The position numbers and the translations under genes are program-made. Shown in pieces: positions 7,786-14,867 of a stretch of DNA of 50,081 nucleotides. Source of the stretch: Prochlorococcus sp. AG-402-N08 (GTDB lineage Bacteria > Cyanobacteriota > Cyanobacteriia > PCC-6307 > Cyanobiaceae); contig QCIS01000012.1 of NCBI GenBank assembly GCA_003216535.1, positions 1 through 50,081 on the forward strand. The letters are read 5' to 3'. How positions within the stretch are numbered: position 1 is the first letter of the stretch; each line of letters starts with the position of its first letter. Under the pieces are notes generated by a model. It was not told the origin of the DNA, did not search any database, and saw only the letters and a list, made by a program, of their open reading frames with translations.

Positions 7786-7884
7786 TAAAAAAAAAGCCTC
7801 ACAATACGTGGGGCTGGGTGATGGGGAACCTTATTTTTAATCGAATTTCTTAAAAAATGCAACCCCCTATCTATAGCGGAAACT
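7786..7884 (-). ncRNA. Candidate small RNA with intrinsic terminator in a 454-base gene-free stretch
   Basis: The gap 7632-8085 has no convincing ORF. On the minus strand it shows a compact unit: a TATATATAAA -10-like element (about 7889-7898), a possible start near 7880-7884, a stem made by bases 7864-7871 and 7820-7826 (GAT-A-GGGG with CCCCATC, one bulge), and finally a terminator. The terminator is an 8-bp stem (7808-7815 with 7795-7802, one G-U pair) with a 5-base loop, followed by nine uridines. It is far more GC-rich than its surroundings. No -35 box is evident. I cannot tie it to a named cyanobacterial RNA (Yfr series). The 3' end is more certain than the 5' end. Confidence 0.5.
7787..7815 (-). 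terminator. Rho-independent terminator, minus strand
   Basis: Read on the minus strand: AGCCCCAC, loop GTATT, GTGAGGCT, then a run of T. It is the clearest intrinsic terminator in the window. The nearest minus-strand gene start upstream is several kb away (the next genes to the right are plus-strand), so a separate RNA must end here. Confidence 0.75.
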
Positions 7885-8085
7885 TTACTTTATATATACA
7901 CTACAGATAGTGCTTTAATGATTTTCTTTATATATGGATTAATAAATTCCGAAATAATTTTTGTAATTTTAAAGTTTACTAATAAAAATCTTATTTTATG
8001 ATTTTAAGTGTTTTTGGTAAATTTACTTGTTAAAAATTTTATGCATTGTATTATTCATAAGAACTTTGCTAGTTAAAAAGTTTTA

Positions 8086-8313
8086 ATGATTGAATTAACT
8101 TTACTTACTCTTTTGAATTATGTTGGAGATAATTTCTGTGAATATAGAAATCTAGGCCATGATAATTATAAATCTTTACTTCTTTCATACAGTGATGCAA
8201 GTAATAAATTTGGAGCATTAGAGGTTAAAAAGGTTATTGAAAAGTCAGATAATTTTAAAGTTGCGGCTGTTGCTATTGCTGCAATTAAGTGCCCTCAGCA
8301 TATAGTTAACTAA
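8086..8313 (+). CDS. Hypothetical 75 aa protein
   Basis: A small soluble protein, residues 1-12 hydrophobic (MIELTLLTLLNY), followed by GDNFCEYRNLGHDNYKSLLLSYSDASNKFG and a C-terminal VAAVAIAAIKCPQHIV helix. The stop overlaps the next ATG by one base (TAATG), so the two genes are translationally coupled. No family recognised. Confidence 0.5.
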   Translation: MIELTLLTLLNYVGDNFCEYRNLGHDNYKSLLLSYSDASNKFGALEVKKVIEKSDNFKVAAVAIAAIKCPQHIVN

Positions 8314-8579
8314 TGAAGTTTGAATTAAAAACTGAAAATGAAAATTATTCAAAATCAATTTCACAATTTTTTGTTTTAATTTTTTTAATTTCTTTAATAA
8401 TTGTCATTTGTGATGTTGCACTAAAACTAAGAATCATATCTAGAAATCATGAAATCGACTACAATTGTAGGCTTTTATCTGTTGAAAAATCTAAACCTCA
8501 ATTTAAGAAATTATCTAGGCTTTCTAATCTGAAAAGTAAACAACAAATTTGGGAATTTTGTAGGGAAGTTATTAATTAA
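8313..8579 (+). CDS. Hypothetical single-pass membrane protein, 88 aa
   Basis: One TM helix at about residues 18-38 (SQFFVLIFLISLIIVICDVAL), followed by a basic, polar C-terminal domain with two cysteines and the tail QQIWEFCREVIN. It is coupled to the preceding gene by a 1-base overlap and converges on the ABC permease gene three bases downstream. No family recognised. Confidence 0.5.
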   Translation: MKFELKTENENYSKSISQFFVLIFLISLIIVICDVALKLRIISRNHEIDYNCRLLSVEKSKPQFKKLSRLSNLKSKQQIWEFCREVIN

Positions 8580-8582
8580 TAT

Positions 8583-9377
8583 TTAACTAGACGCTGATGA
8601 ATAAAATTTTAATGCAAATAACCAGAACTTTCTTGAAGTCGTAAGAAATACTGCAGCAACAATAATTTCAAGCAATATCTTCCACAATTGAGAAAGACCT
8701 AGAAAAACTTCCGAAGGAATTGTAGTTATAAATGCAATTGGAATGAAAACACTAAAAAAAATTCTTAAAGAAAATGAAAATGAATTTAAAGGAAATCTTC
8801 CAATATAAAGGAAAGATCTTAATACCTCTATAGCATTCCAAGTCTTTACAAACCATATAGTTGTTGTAGAGATAAAAAACCATAGGCTATATAAAATACA
8901 AATCGAGCAGATTATAGTAATGAAGAATAAGGTCATAAAACTTAAATTTAAATTAATTTGATTTATTCTTATGCAGAAGAACAATAAGCAAAATCCAAGC
9001 ATTATTTCTAAAAAGCCAGATGGATTTATTTTTTTTAATGAAATAAAAAATTGACTATCAATAGGTTTTAAAAGTACGAAATCTAATGTTCCTTCTCTTA
9101 TATGTTTAACTATTTCTGTAAGGTTAGGATTGAACCATGTATTTGTAATTCCATTCAAAATTGTATAGATACCTTGAATTATTAGTGCCTCTTCAAATTT
9201 CCAGCCCCCAATACTCCCATTGCTTTGAAAGAAAATAGATAATAAAAAAATACTACCTATTAAACTTAAAATTGCAGTAATTAAATCAATTAATATATTT
9301 GTTTTATATTCCAATTCAGAAGCTAGAGAAGTATGCAAAAATTTTGTATAAACTTTTAAATATTTTCTTGGATTCAT
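8583..9377 (-). CDS. ABC-2 type transporter permease (COG3694-like)
   Basis: About 264 aa, with six hydrophobic segments and the early YKTNILIDLITAILSLIGSIFLLSIFF region of ABC-2 permeases. EGTLDFVLLKPIDSQFFISL is the conserved cytoplasmic loop (DxxLxKPxxxxF) seen in the COG3694/COG4587 pair. I start at ATG 9375-9377 (MNPRKYLKVY), which overlaps the upstream permease stop by 4 bases; a frame reaching 9416 would add 13 residues inside the upstream gene. Third gene of an ATPase-permease-permease operon; exports an unknown compound. Confidence 0.85.
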   Translation of the reverse strand: MNPRKYLKVYTKFLHTSLASELEYKTNILIDLITAILSLIGSIFLLSIFFQSNGSIGGWKFEEALIIQGIYTILNGITNTWFNPNLTEIVKHIREGTLDFVLLKPIDSQFFISLKKINPSGFLEIMLGFCLLFFCIRINQINLNLSFMTLFFITIICSICILYSLWFFISTTTIWFVKTWNAIEVLRSFLYIGRFPLNSFSFSLRIFFSVFIPIAFITTIPSEVFLGLSQLWKILLEIIVAAVFLTTSRKFWLFALKFYSSASS

Positions 9378-10168
9378 GATCCCATAGCAGTATATTTTTT
9401 CGTTCCTGCAGACCATATTTTTCTAAATACTGGGAAAAGTAAAAATATCCATAGAATTTGCATGCTAAAGCCTCCAAAAACACTTGTTGTATTGCCTGAA
9501 AGTAAGTTTGCAGGGAAATCTATTAGATACGGAAAAGGAGTAAAATAAATCCAAGATTTTACATATTCGGGAAAGGAGGCTACTGGAGCTAAAAGACCTG
9601 AAAGAAATAAAGTTGGGATGAATAATAATCTTTCGATTGATGATGCTTTTTCTGTCCAGAAGCATAGACATGCAACAATTGATTGAATTAAAAATTGAAT
9701 TAAGAAAGATAAGAAAGTTGATATTATCGATAAAAATAAAATACCCAAATTTGGAATCCATATACTTTCTGGATTGAAAATAAAAAAGAAAAAAGCAATT
9801 ATTATCGCAAAAGGAAATCTTGTTATTTGTTCAGCAATATGTTGAGCAAAATATCTGAAAAACGGATTTAAGGGTTGAATTAGATACGGGGATACTTTCC
9901 CCATAAGAGAATCTTCTTCAAAGCTAAATACAACCCAAACTACTGAAAATTGTCTTACAAAAAAAGCACACAAGAAATACCTTGAAAGCATAATATTACT
10001 TATGTTTATGGATTCATTTAGGTTATTGTTTGTCCAAATATTTAACATGAAAAAAGGAATAATCCCTGAAATTGCCCATAATGCAATCTCTACCCTATAT
10101 TCCAACATGTTTGAATATTGGACCTTTAACAAAGTGATTATTTTACGATTAATAGAATTAGATATCAT
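9374..10168 (-). CDS. ABC-2 type transporter permease (COG4587-like)
   Basis: 264 aa and six TM segments. The N-terminal LKVQYSNMLEYRVEIALWAISGIIPFFMLNIW is the usual first cytoplasmic segment plus helix of the partner permease, and GKVSPYLIQPLNPFFRYFAQH (about 91-111) matches the conserved loop (LLxPLxPxxRxxxxH). C-terminal helices carry PFPYLIDFPANLLSGN. The start overlaps the ATPase stop by 11 bases and the end overlaps the next permease by 4, so the three are one translational unit. Confidence 0.85.
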   Translation of the reverse strand: MISNSINRKIITLLKVQYSNMLEYRVEIALWAISGIIPFFMLNIWTNNNLNESINISNIMLSRYFLCAFFVRQFSVVWVVFSFEEDSLMGKVSPYLIQPLNPFFRYFAQHIAEQITRFPFAIIIAFFFFIFNPESIWIPNLGILFLSIISTFLSFLIQFLIQSIVACLCFWTEKASSIERLLFIPTLFLSGLLAPVASFPEYVKSWIYFTPFPYLIDFPANLLSGNTTSVFGGFSMQILWIFLLFPVFRKIWSAGTKKYTAMGS

Positions 10169-11153
10169 AATCTTTATTAATTAATACCCTCCCAATAATT
10201 TCATCTATTGGTGGTTCATTTATATAAAGGTCTTCAATATCAAAATTATTTAGGATAGTTTTTAGTGAAGAGGTAATAGAGTTATTTTCAATTTTTATAG
10301 TGATTTCATTCTTTATTTTATTTTTAATAGTAAAACCGGAATTTTCTAATTTAATTGCATCTTCTTCTGATCGACAAACTATTAATATTTCCTTAACAGG
10401 AGATAGTTTTTTTAATAAGAGGTCGAGTTTGCCATCATATGATATAGATCCTTCGTGAACACATATAACTCTCTTGCATAGCGATGTAATATCCTTCATG
10501 TAATGACTAGTTAGGCATATTGTTGCATTAGTTTCCTTATTATATTTTTGAAGGAATTTTCTTAAATTTCTCTGTGCATTAATATCTAATCCAAGTGTCG
10601 GCTCGTCTAAAAATAGAATATTTGGTTTATGTATCAATGCCGCTAGTAATTCTGACTTCATACGCTGACCTAGTGAAAGTTTTCTAACAGGTATGAATAG
10701 CTCTTCATCAATTTCAAGCATTTCTGATAGATTTTTTATTCTCCTTTTAGCTTCTAACTTATCTAAGTCATATATTGATGCATTCAAATAGAATGATTCA
10801 ATTGGCGGAAGATCCCAAATAAGCTGTTGCTTTTGTCCCATTATTAAGGTGATATTCTTTAGGAAATTTTCTTTTCTCCTAAAAGGTAAGTAGCCTGAAA
10901 CCAAAATCGAACCTTCACTTGGATAAATTAAGCCACAAAGCATTTTTAAAATTGTTGTTTTCCCAGCTCCATTAGCACCTAGAAAACCTACTATTTCCCC
11001 TTCTTTAATTTTAAAACTTATATCTTTTATAACTTTTAAACTTTTTGTTTGTCTTTTAAAAAAATGTTTAATTGTTCCTTTTAATCCTGGTTCTTTGGAA
11101 GAGATATCAAATGACTTAGATAAATTTCTTACATCAATAATGTTTTGTACCAT
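10158..11153 (-). CDS. ABC transporter ATP-binding protein (COG4586-like)
   Basis: 331 aa with a complete ATPase: Walker A GANGAGKT (59-66), Q-loop GQKQQLIWDLPP (106-117), signature LSLGQRMK (159-166), Walker B ILFLDEPTLGLD (179-190) and H-loop TSHYMKD (about 215-221). The phrase MGQKQQLIWDLPPIESF is characteristic of the COG4586 subgroup that pairs with COG4587/COG3694 permeases. First gene of the operon. Family exporters are mostly uncharacterised; the ligand is not inferable. The intergenic 65 bases upstream are AT-rich with no clear promoter. Confidence 0.9.
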   Translation of the reverse strand: MVQNIIDVRNLSKSFDISSKEPGLKGTIKHFFKRQTKSLKVIKDISFKIKEGEIVGFLGANGAGKTTILKMLCGLIYPSEGSILVSGYLPFRRKENFLKNITLIMGQKQQLIWDLPPIESFYLNASIYDLDKLEAKRRIKNLSEMLEIDEELFIPVRKLSLGQRMKSELLAALIHKPNILFLDEPTLGLDINAQRNLRKFLQKYNKETNATICLTSHYMKDITSLCKRVICVHEGSISYDGKLDLLLKKLSPVKEILIVCRSEEDAIKLENSGFTIKNKIKNEITIKIENNSITSSLKTILNNFDIEDLYINEPPIDEIIGRVLINKDYDI

Positions 11154-11218
11154 TTCAATTTTAAATTTTTATTTTAATTATTTATAAATCTTCTCTATAT
11201 TAGAAAATTTTTTAATTT

Positions 11219-11608
11219 TTAAAAAATATCTTTAAACGATACAACCAACCAGATAAAAAAGTTAATTGGATTAAATAACTCGCTTAACTTATTTTTATTT
11301 TCATAATTTAATCCTTTTATAAAATCAAATATAAGAAAACTATTCTCATTTTTATCATTATTTTTCTTAATTACATTACCATTTTCGTCAAGGAGGTCAA
11401 TTTCATCTTCAAAAAACCATTGCTCTTTTCCATTAGATAATTGCAATATAACTCCAATACCTTTCCCGTCCGTTATTCTGAAATCACTTATTTTAGCAAC
11501 TGAAGATACATCTAAGGCATCAACAATTTCTTTAGGGAGCCTATCCTTAGATAATTTTAAGTTTATTTGAACGGAATTACCTATCTTTGCCTTGTCTAAA
11601 ATTGACAT
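11219..11608 (-). CDS. DUF2862 family protein
   Basis: 129 aa. Residues 1-75 fit DUF2862, a small beta-rich family largely of cyanobacteria: KIGNSVQINLKLSKDRLPKEIVDAL, KISDFRITDGKGIGVILQLSNG, QWFFEDEID. The remainder is a poorly conserved acidic/Asn-rich linker and a hydrophobic C-terminal end (NPINFFIWLVVSFKDIF, about 113-129) that may anchor the protein to a membrane. Function unknown. The C-terminal hydrophobic tail is beyond the core domain and may be lineage-specific. Confidence 0.75.
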   Translation of the reverse strand: MSILDKAKIGNSVQINLKLSKDRLPKEIVDALDVSSVAKISDFRITDGKGIGVILQLSNGKEQWFFEDEIDLLDENGNVIKKNNDKNENSFLIFDFIKGLNYENKNKLSELFNPINFFIWLVVSFKDIF

Positions 11609-11678
11609 TTTTAGGTTATTATACTCAGTAATATATTATTAATGCGGTTAATTTGTAATTATTTATTTATTTCAATAA

Positions 11679-11825
11679 TTATGATTTTTTGAAAATAACT
11701 TCAAGGATTCTTTTTATTGAAATTGATAATATTCTCAAGAATATAAAAAACAGTCCTAACCAACCTAAAATTACAGCTATTGATAACAAACTTGAACCTA
11801 AATCACGCTGGAGCAAATTCTGCAT
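11679..11825 (-). CDS. Small single-pass membrane protein, 48 aa
   Basis: ATG at 11823-11825 opens a 48-codon frame: MQNLLQRDLGSSLLSIAVIL, then GWLGLFFIFLRILSISI and a basic end (KRILEVIFKKS). It has one long TM helix (about 13-36) and a positive C-terminus, with coding-like codon use (no rare codon cluster). It lies 70 bases upstream of the DUF2862 gene on the same strand. No family recognised, but composition and the clean ATG favour a real gene. Confidence 0.5.
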   Translation of the reverse strand: MQNLLQRDLGSSLLSIAVILGWLGLFFIFLRILSISIKRILEVIFKKS

Positions 11826-12195
11826 ATAATTTTCAAAATTAGATAAAGTAACTCTACTTTATTAAATTACTTATTCAAGATGAAAATGACCAACATTTAG
11901 TTTATTTAAATTCTTTGTTATTAGCGTATTTAATAGAAATGTTTTTTGAGCTAAGATTTAGTTAGAAAATTAATTTAATATTTTGGATCTATCACTGAAC
12001 TCTTACATTGGAATATTATTCATCATTATTGGTCTAATAGTTAGAGTTGACATGAAATTCTCTATTCAAAAGGATCTAAAATAATATTTAGTAAGCTCTT
12101 TTAGTGCAAAGTAAAAACCTTCAGTTCTATTAAATTTTTATAATTGTTGCAACTATTGCAAAGACTAAAAAAATAGCTGTGAAGATGATTCTTAA
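11826..12195. other. 370-base stretch with little coding content
   Basis: AT-rich spacer between the 48 aa membrane ORF and the initiator tRNA. The only ORF worth noting is a plus-strand 33-codon frame from TTG 11983 to 12084 encoding a possible one-helix peptide (SYIGILFIIIGLIV). No clear ribosome-binding site or promoter. I see no terminator or repeat. Confidence 0.5.
11983..12084 (+). CDS. Possible tiny membrane peptide, 33 aa (uncertain)
   Basis: Frame opens with TTG at 11983: MDLSLNSYIGILFIIIGLIV, then RVDMKFSIQKDLK. One hydrophobic helix with a positive C-terminal side, the architecture of many small photosystem or cytochrome b6f subunits. It does not match PetG, PetL, PetM, PetN, PsbM, PsbT or PsaM as I know them. 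No strong ribosome-binding site. Could be chance. Confidence 0.25.
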   Translation: MDLSLNSYIGILFIIIGLIVRVDMKFSIQKDLK

Positions 12196-12272
<77 letters not shown>

Positions 12273-12317
12273 TCATGTATATAGCATACATCTGAAAGGG
12301 TTATTTTTCCTGTTTTT

Positions 12318-13283
12318 TTAGGATTCTTGGAATTTTAATTTACCTTTAACTTCAAGTCGCACTCCTTCAGAAAAATTAAACACCTTTTCTTCGATATCTT
12401 GAATTCTTAAGTCAGATATCCACTCTAATTGTTTTAGTAAGTGAAGACTAACAGCATGCTTTGCTCTTTTTGAACCGTCTTCTACTTTTAAAGCTAATCC
12501 TATCCCTTCATTTACCTTACATAGACACTGTATCCCCTCGGCACCACCTTTACCTATTACTTTCCCATGAGAAGCTTTAATTATTTCTGTATCAAATTTA
12601 TTGTTGTCACTTATCATTGTTGGGTTAATTGTAATAGCTCTACTGATTTGTTCTAATTCCGCATTATCGGAACTGCTTAGAAGTGAATACAACCTCGACA
12701 TTTCTAATAGTTTTAAATAAAGAGTCGGGGCACCACAATCATCACGTTCTGCGTTTATTTCAGATGATGGGATTTCAAGTAACTCAGAAATAATTCTAAA
12801 TATTTCGATTTGAAGTGGATGATCCCCCTTTAGGTAACTACTTAATGGCCAATTCATTTTTTTGCAAGTAGCTAAAAAAGCAGCATGTTTGCCAGAACAG
12901 TTATGTTCTAATGGACTTGTCTTAGATTTTGGACATTTCAAATTTTTAATGTCAATATCATATTCCCATAAAATTTTGAAGGCCTCCCTTGAATGTAGTT
13001 TTGAACCACTATGTGACCCGCATGCTAACGCAATTGATTTTGATTCATTGTTGATTTTTGATGCAGCTCCACTACTAACGAAAGGTATTGCTTGAAAAGG
13101 TTTTAGTGCTGACCTTATGAAACTTTTATATTCTGGATTTCCTGCGCACATTAAAACCCTTCCTTTTTTGTCAGTAATAACAGCATGAATTTTATGGATT
13201 GACTCAATATTTGAACCTCTTATTAAGGTTGCTTGTAAAGGAGGATTGTTGGAAGTGTAGAGGTTTTTAAAATTAGAACTCAT
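12318..13283 (-). CDS. L-asparaginase II-like protein (COG4448 family)
   Basis: 321 aa. Characteristic segments: RGSNIESIHKIHAVITDKKG (22-41), SALKPFQAIPFVSSGAA (58-74), ALACGSHSG (about 85-93), HNCSGKHAAFLATC (127-140), DDCGAPTLYLKL (about 181-192), and GKGGAEGIQCL (about 242-252). This is the Rhizobium-etli-type asparaginase family (AnsA-like), unrelated to the classical bacterial fold. It hydrolyses asparagine or a related amide to aspartate plus ammonia. The usual SGKH region with its cysteine and lysine is intact. Last of a four-gene minus-strand operon; the start abuts the stop of ycf36. Confidence 0.8.
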   Translation of the reverse strand: MSSNFKNLYTSNNPPLQATLIRGSNIESIHKIHAVITDKKGRVLMCAGNPEYKSFIRSALKPFQAIPFVSSGAASKINNESKSIALACGSHSGSKLHSREAFKILWEYDIDIKNLKCPKSKTSPLEHNCSGKHAAFLATCKKMNWPLSSYLKGDHPLQIEIFRIISELLEIPSSEINAERDDCGAPTLYLKLLEMSRLYSLLSSSDNAELEQISRAITINPTMISDNNKFDTEIIKASHGKVIGKGGAEGIQCLCKVNEGIGLALKVEDGSKRAKHAVSLHLLKQLEWISDLRIQDIEEKVFNFSEGVRLEVKGKLKFQES

Positions 13284-13778
13284 TTAGAAATTGTTGTATT
13301 GAAAAATCAAGATGCCAGACAAAGATAACACTGAAATAATAGAAAAGATCTGAATTAAATTTTTTAAAATAGGCTTTACCTCAATTGAGGCAATCAGTGA
13401 TTCTTTTTCTTTCAAAACTATTGGCTTTTCCCATACTTGACCGTCATACCAACCAGATTCCTCGTATTCAACTTTTTCGGATATTAATCTATTAAATATA
13501 TGTTTCCAACCTAAATATAATCTTATTGAAATTAAAAATGGTATTGATAAGCTACTAAAAAAACTTAATATAATATATTTTAAAAGAGATGTTTTGAAAT
13601 ATACACTTCCTGAAGAAATGACAAGAAATAGTACAAAAGCTCCTACCCAGAATTTTATCAAAATAAGAATTAGTGACTTTTTTGTTTTTGGCCAAGAAAA
13701 AACTTTAGATTTTGATAATTCTATGAATTCATTTGTGGGTTGTTGCTCTCTAGGGACAGGACATTTAGATTCATTCAT
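13284..13778 (-). CDS. ycf36: Ycf36/CGLD27-like protein (DUF1230)
   Basis: 164 aa. Begins CPVPREQQPTNEF (residues 6-18), has two TM helices (about 42-62 and 66-85), and the hallmark YEESGWYDGQVWEKP (about 103-117) followed by EVKPIL. This matches the DUF1230 family of cyanobacteria, red-algal plastids (Ycf36) and plant nuclei (CGLD27, implicated in iron or photo-oxidative acclimation). A third hydrophobic helix closes the protein. Biochemical function unknown. In operon with rsfS upstream and the asparaginase-like gene directly downstream. Confidence 0.8.
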   Translation of the reverse strand: MNESKCPVPREQQPTNEFIELSKSKVFSWPKTKKSLILILIKFWVGAFVLFLVISSGSVYFKTSLLKYIILSFFSSLSIPFLISIRLYLGWKHIFNRLISEKVEYEESGWYDGQVWEKPIVLKEKESLIASIEVKPILKNLIQIFSIISVLSLSGILIFQYNNF

Positions 13779-13787
13779 AAAATAAAA

Positions 13788-14132
13788 TTATGGAAATATA
13801 AGATTATCTCCATTACTCCAAAATGATTCAAGGTCATAATATTTTCTTATTTCTGGCTGGAAAATATTTACAATCAAATCACCATAATCCAATAAAGCCC
13901 ATTTAGCTTCGTTAACCCCTTCTTTTCTTATAGGTTCAATTTTAGCCTTCTCTCTAAGCTCTCCCTCCACAGAGTTAGTTATAGATCTAACTTGTACATC
14001 AGATAATCCTTCTGCAATTAAAATCCATTCACTTATAAATGATACTTTGTCAATTTTTATAAGTTTTATATCTTTTGCCTTTTTTTCATCACATGCTTTA
14101 GCTGCCATTAAAACCAAACTTTTATTGTCCAT
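13788..14132 (-). CDS. rsfS: Ribosome silencing factor RsfS (Iojap family)
   Basis: 114 aa with DIKLIKIDKVSFISEWILIAEGLSDVQVRSITNSVE (about 17-52) and GVNEAKWALLDYGDLIVNIFQPEIRKYYDLESFW, both diagnostic of RsfS/Iojap. The protein binds L14 on the 50S subunit and blocks subunit joining during nutrient limitation. I start at ATG 14130-14132 (MDNKSL); ATG 14136-14138 is an equally possible start two residues earlier. A frame extending to 14204 lies inside the upstream DUF3318 gene. Overlaps that gene by 11 bases, so they are co-transcribed. Confidence 0.9.
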   Translation of the reverse strand: MDNKSLVLMAAKACDEKKAKDIKLIKIDKVSFISEWILIAEGLSDVQVRSITNSVEGELREKAKIEPIRKEGVNEAKWALLDYGDLIVNIFQPEIRKYYDLESFWSNGDNLIFP

Positions 14133-14760
14133 AAACATTTTCGCTTGAAACTGATTTTTCTGTACCTTCTTGCTGCGATAATTCTGATCTAGCTTTTTCT
14201 GCACTTTTTCTTAAGGCATCTAATCTATCCTCAAAGAAACTTCTTTTTTTCTTTTTTCGTGTCTTATCTATTAACTCTTTTAATGCTCCTCCAAGACTTT
14301 TATAAGCATTTGGAATGCTGTATCCAAATCTACAAGCAAGATCAATAGCTCTTTCATCTGCAAAAATAGCATCTTGAAGTTTTTTTTCAGAATTATTTTT
14401 TAAATATAATCTGTACCCTGCAAAACTTGATAAACCAAGAGCAAGTAATAAAAGTAACCCATCTTGTACCCACAACTCTCCAATCGCACCTCCAAGTCCT
14501 ATTGCAAGAGCTGCCATTTCCCAACCATCTCTGGGAATTGTATCATTTTGAATCTTACCAACCTCGTGCCAAAATAATAGATTTCTATGGTCAATAGCAA
14601 AGTTATCCCATTCATCTAAATCTATTTGAATTTCTACTTCGTCACGACCGATTTCCTCAAGTGTTATCAAAGGTGGATCTATAGCTGCAGCAGCTTCAAC
14701 AAATACCCAACTTTCATTCTCTGGAGGCAACAAACTTTTAAGTCGCTGAAGTTCGCTCAT
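14122..14760 (-). CDS. DUF3318 family membrane protein
   Basis: 212 aa. N-terminal ELQRLKSLLPPENESWVFVEAAAAIDPPLI (3-32) and DEWDNFAIDHRNLLFWHEVGKIQNDTIPRDGWEMAA (about 49-84) are the conserved core of DUF3318, found in cyanobacteria and algae. Two hydrophobic segments follow (ALAIGLGGAIGEL and GLLLLLALGLSSFAGYRLY), then ERAIDLACRFGYSIPNAYKSLGGALKEL and a basic coiled-coil-like tail. HEVGK plus the downstream ERAIDLA arrangement is reminiscent of M48-like metallopeptidase descendants, but HExxH is not complete. Function unknown. First gene of the operon, divergent from carB. Confidence 0.75.
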   Translation of the reverse strand: MSELQRLKSLLPPENESWVFVEAAAAIDPPLITLEEIGRDEVEIQIDLDEWDNFAIDHRNLLFWHEVGKIQNDTIPRDGWEMAALAIGLGGAIGELWVQDGLLLLLALGLSSFAGYRLYLKNNSEKKLQDAIFADERAIDLACRFGYSIPNAYKSLGGALKELIDKTRKKKKRSFFEDRLDALRKSAEKARSELSQQEGTEKSVSSENVYGQ

Positions 14761-14867
14761 AAAAAATTAATTTATTTCAATACTATAGAAACAAATGTTG
14801 CTTTTCAAGTAACTTGATTAACATCTGATGATTTATAAGTAGCATGAGATAAATGAAAGTTTAAATT

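Noticed and set aside
9465-9761. 98 aa frame within the ABC permease gene
   Set aside because: It lies wholly within the permease on the same strand in another frame, and the permease has clear family motifs.
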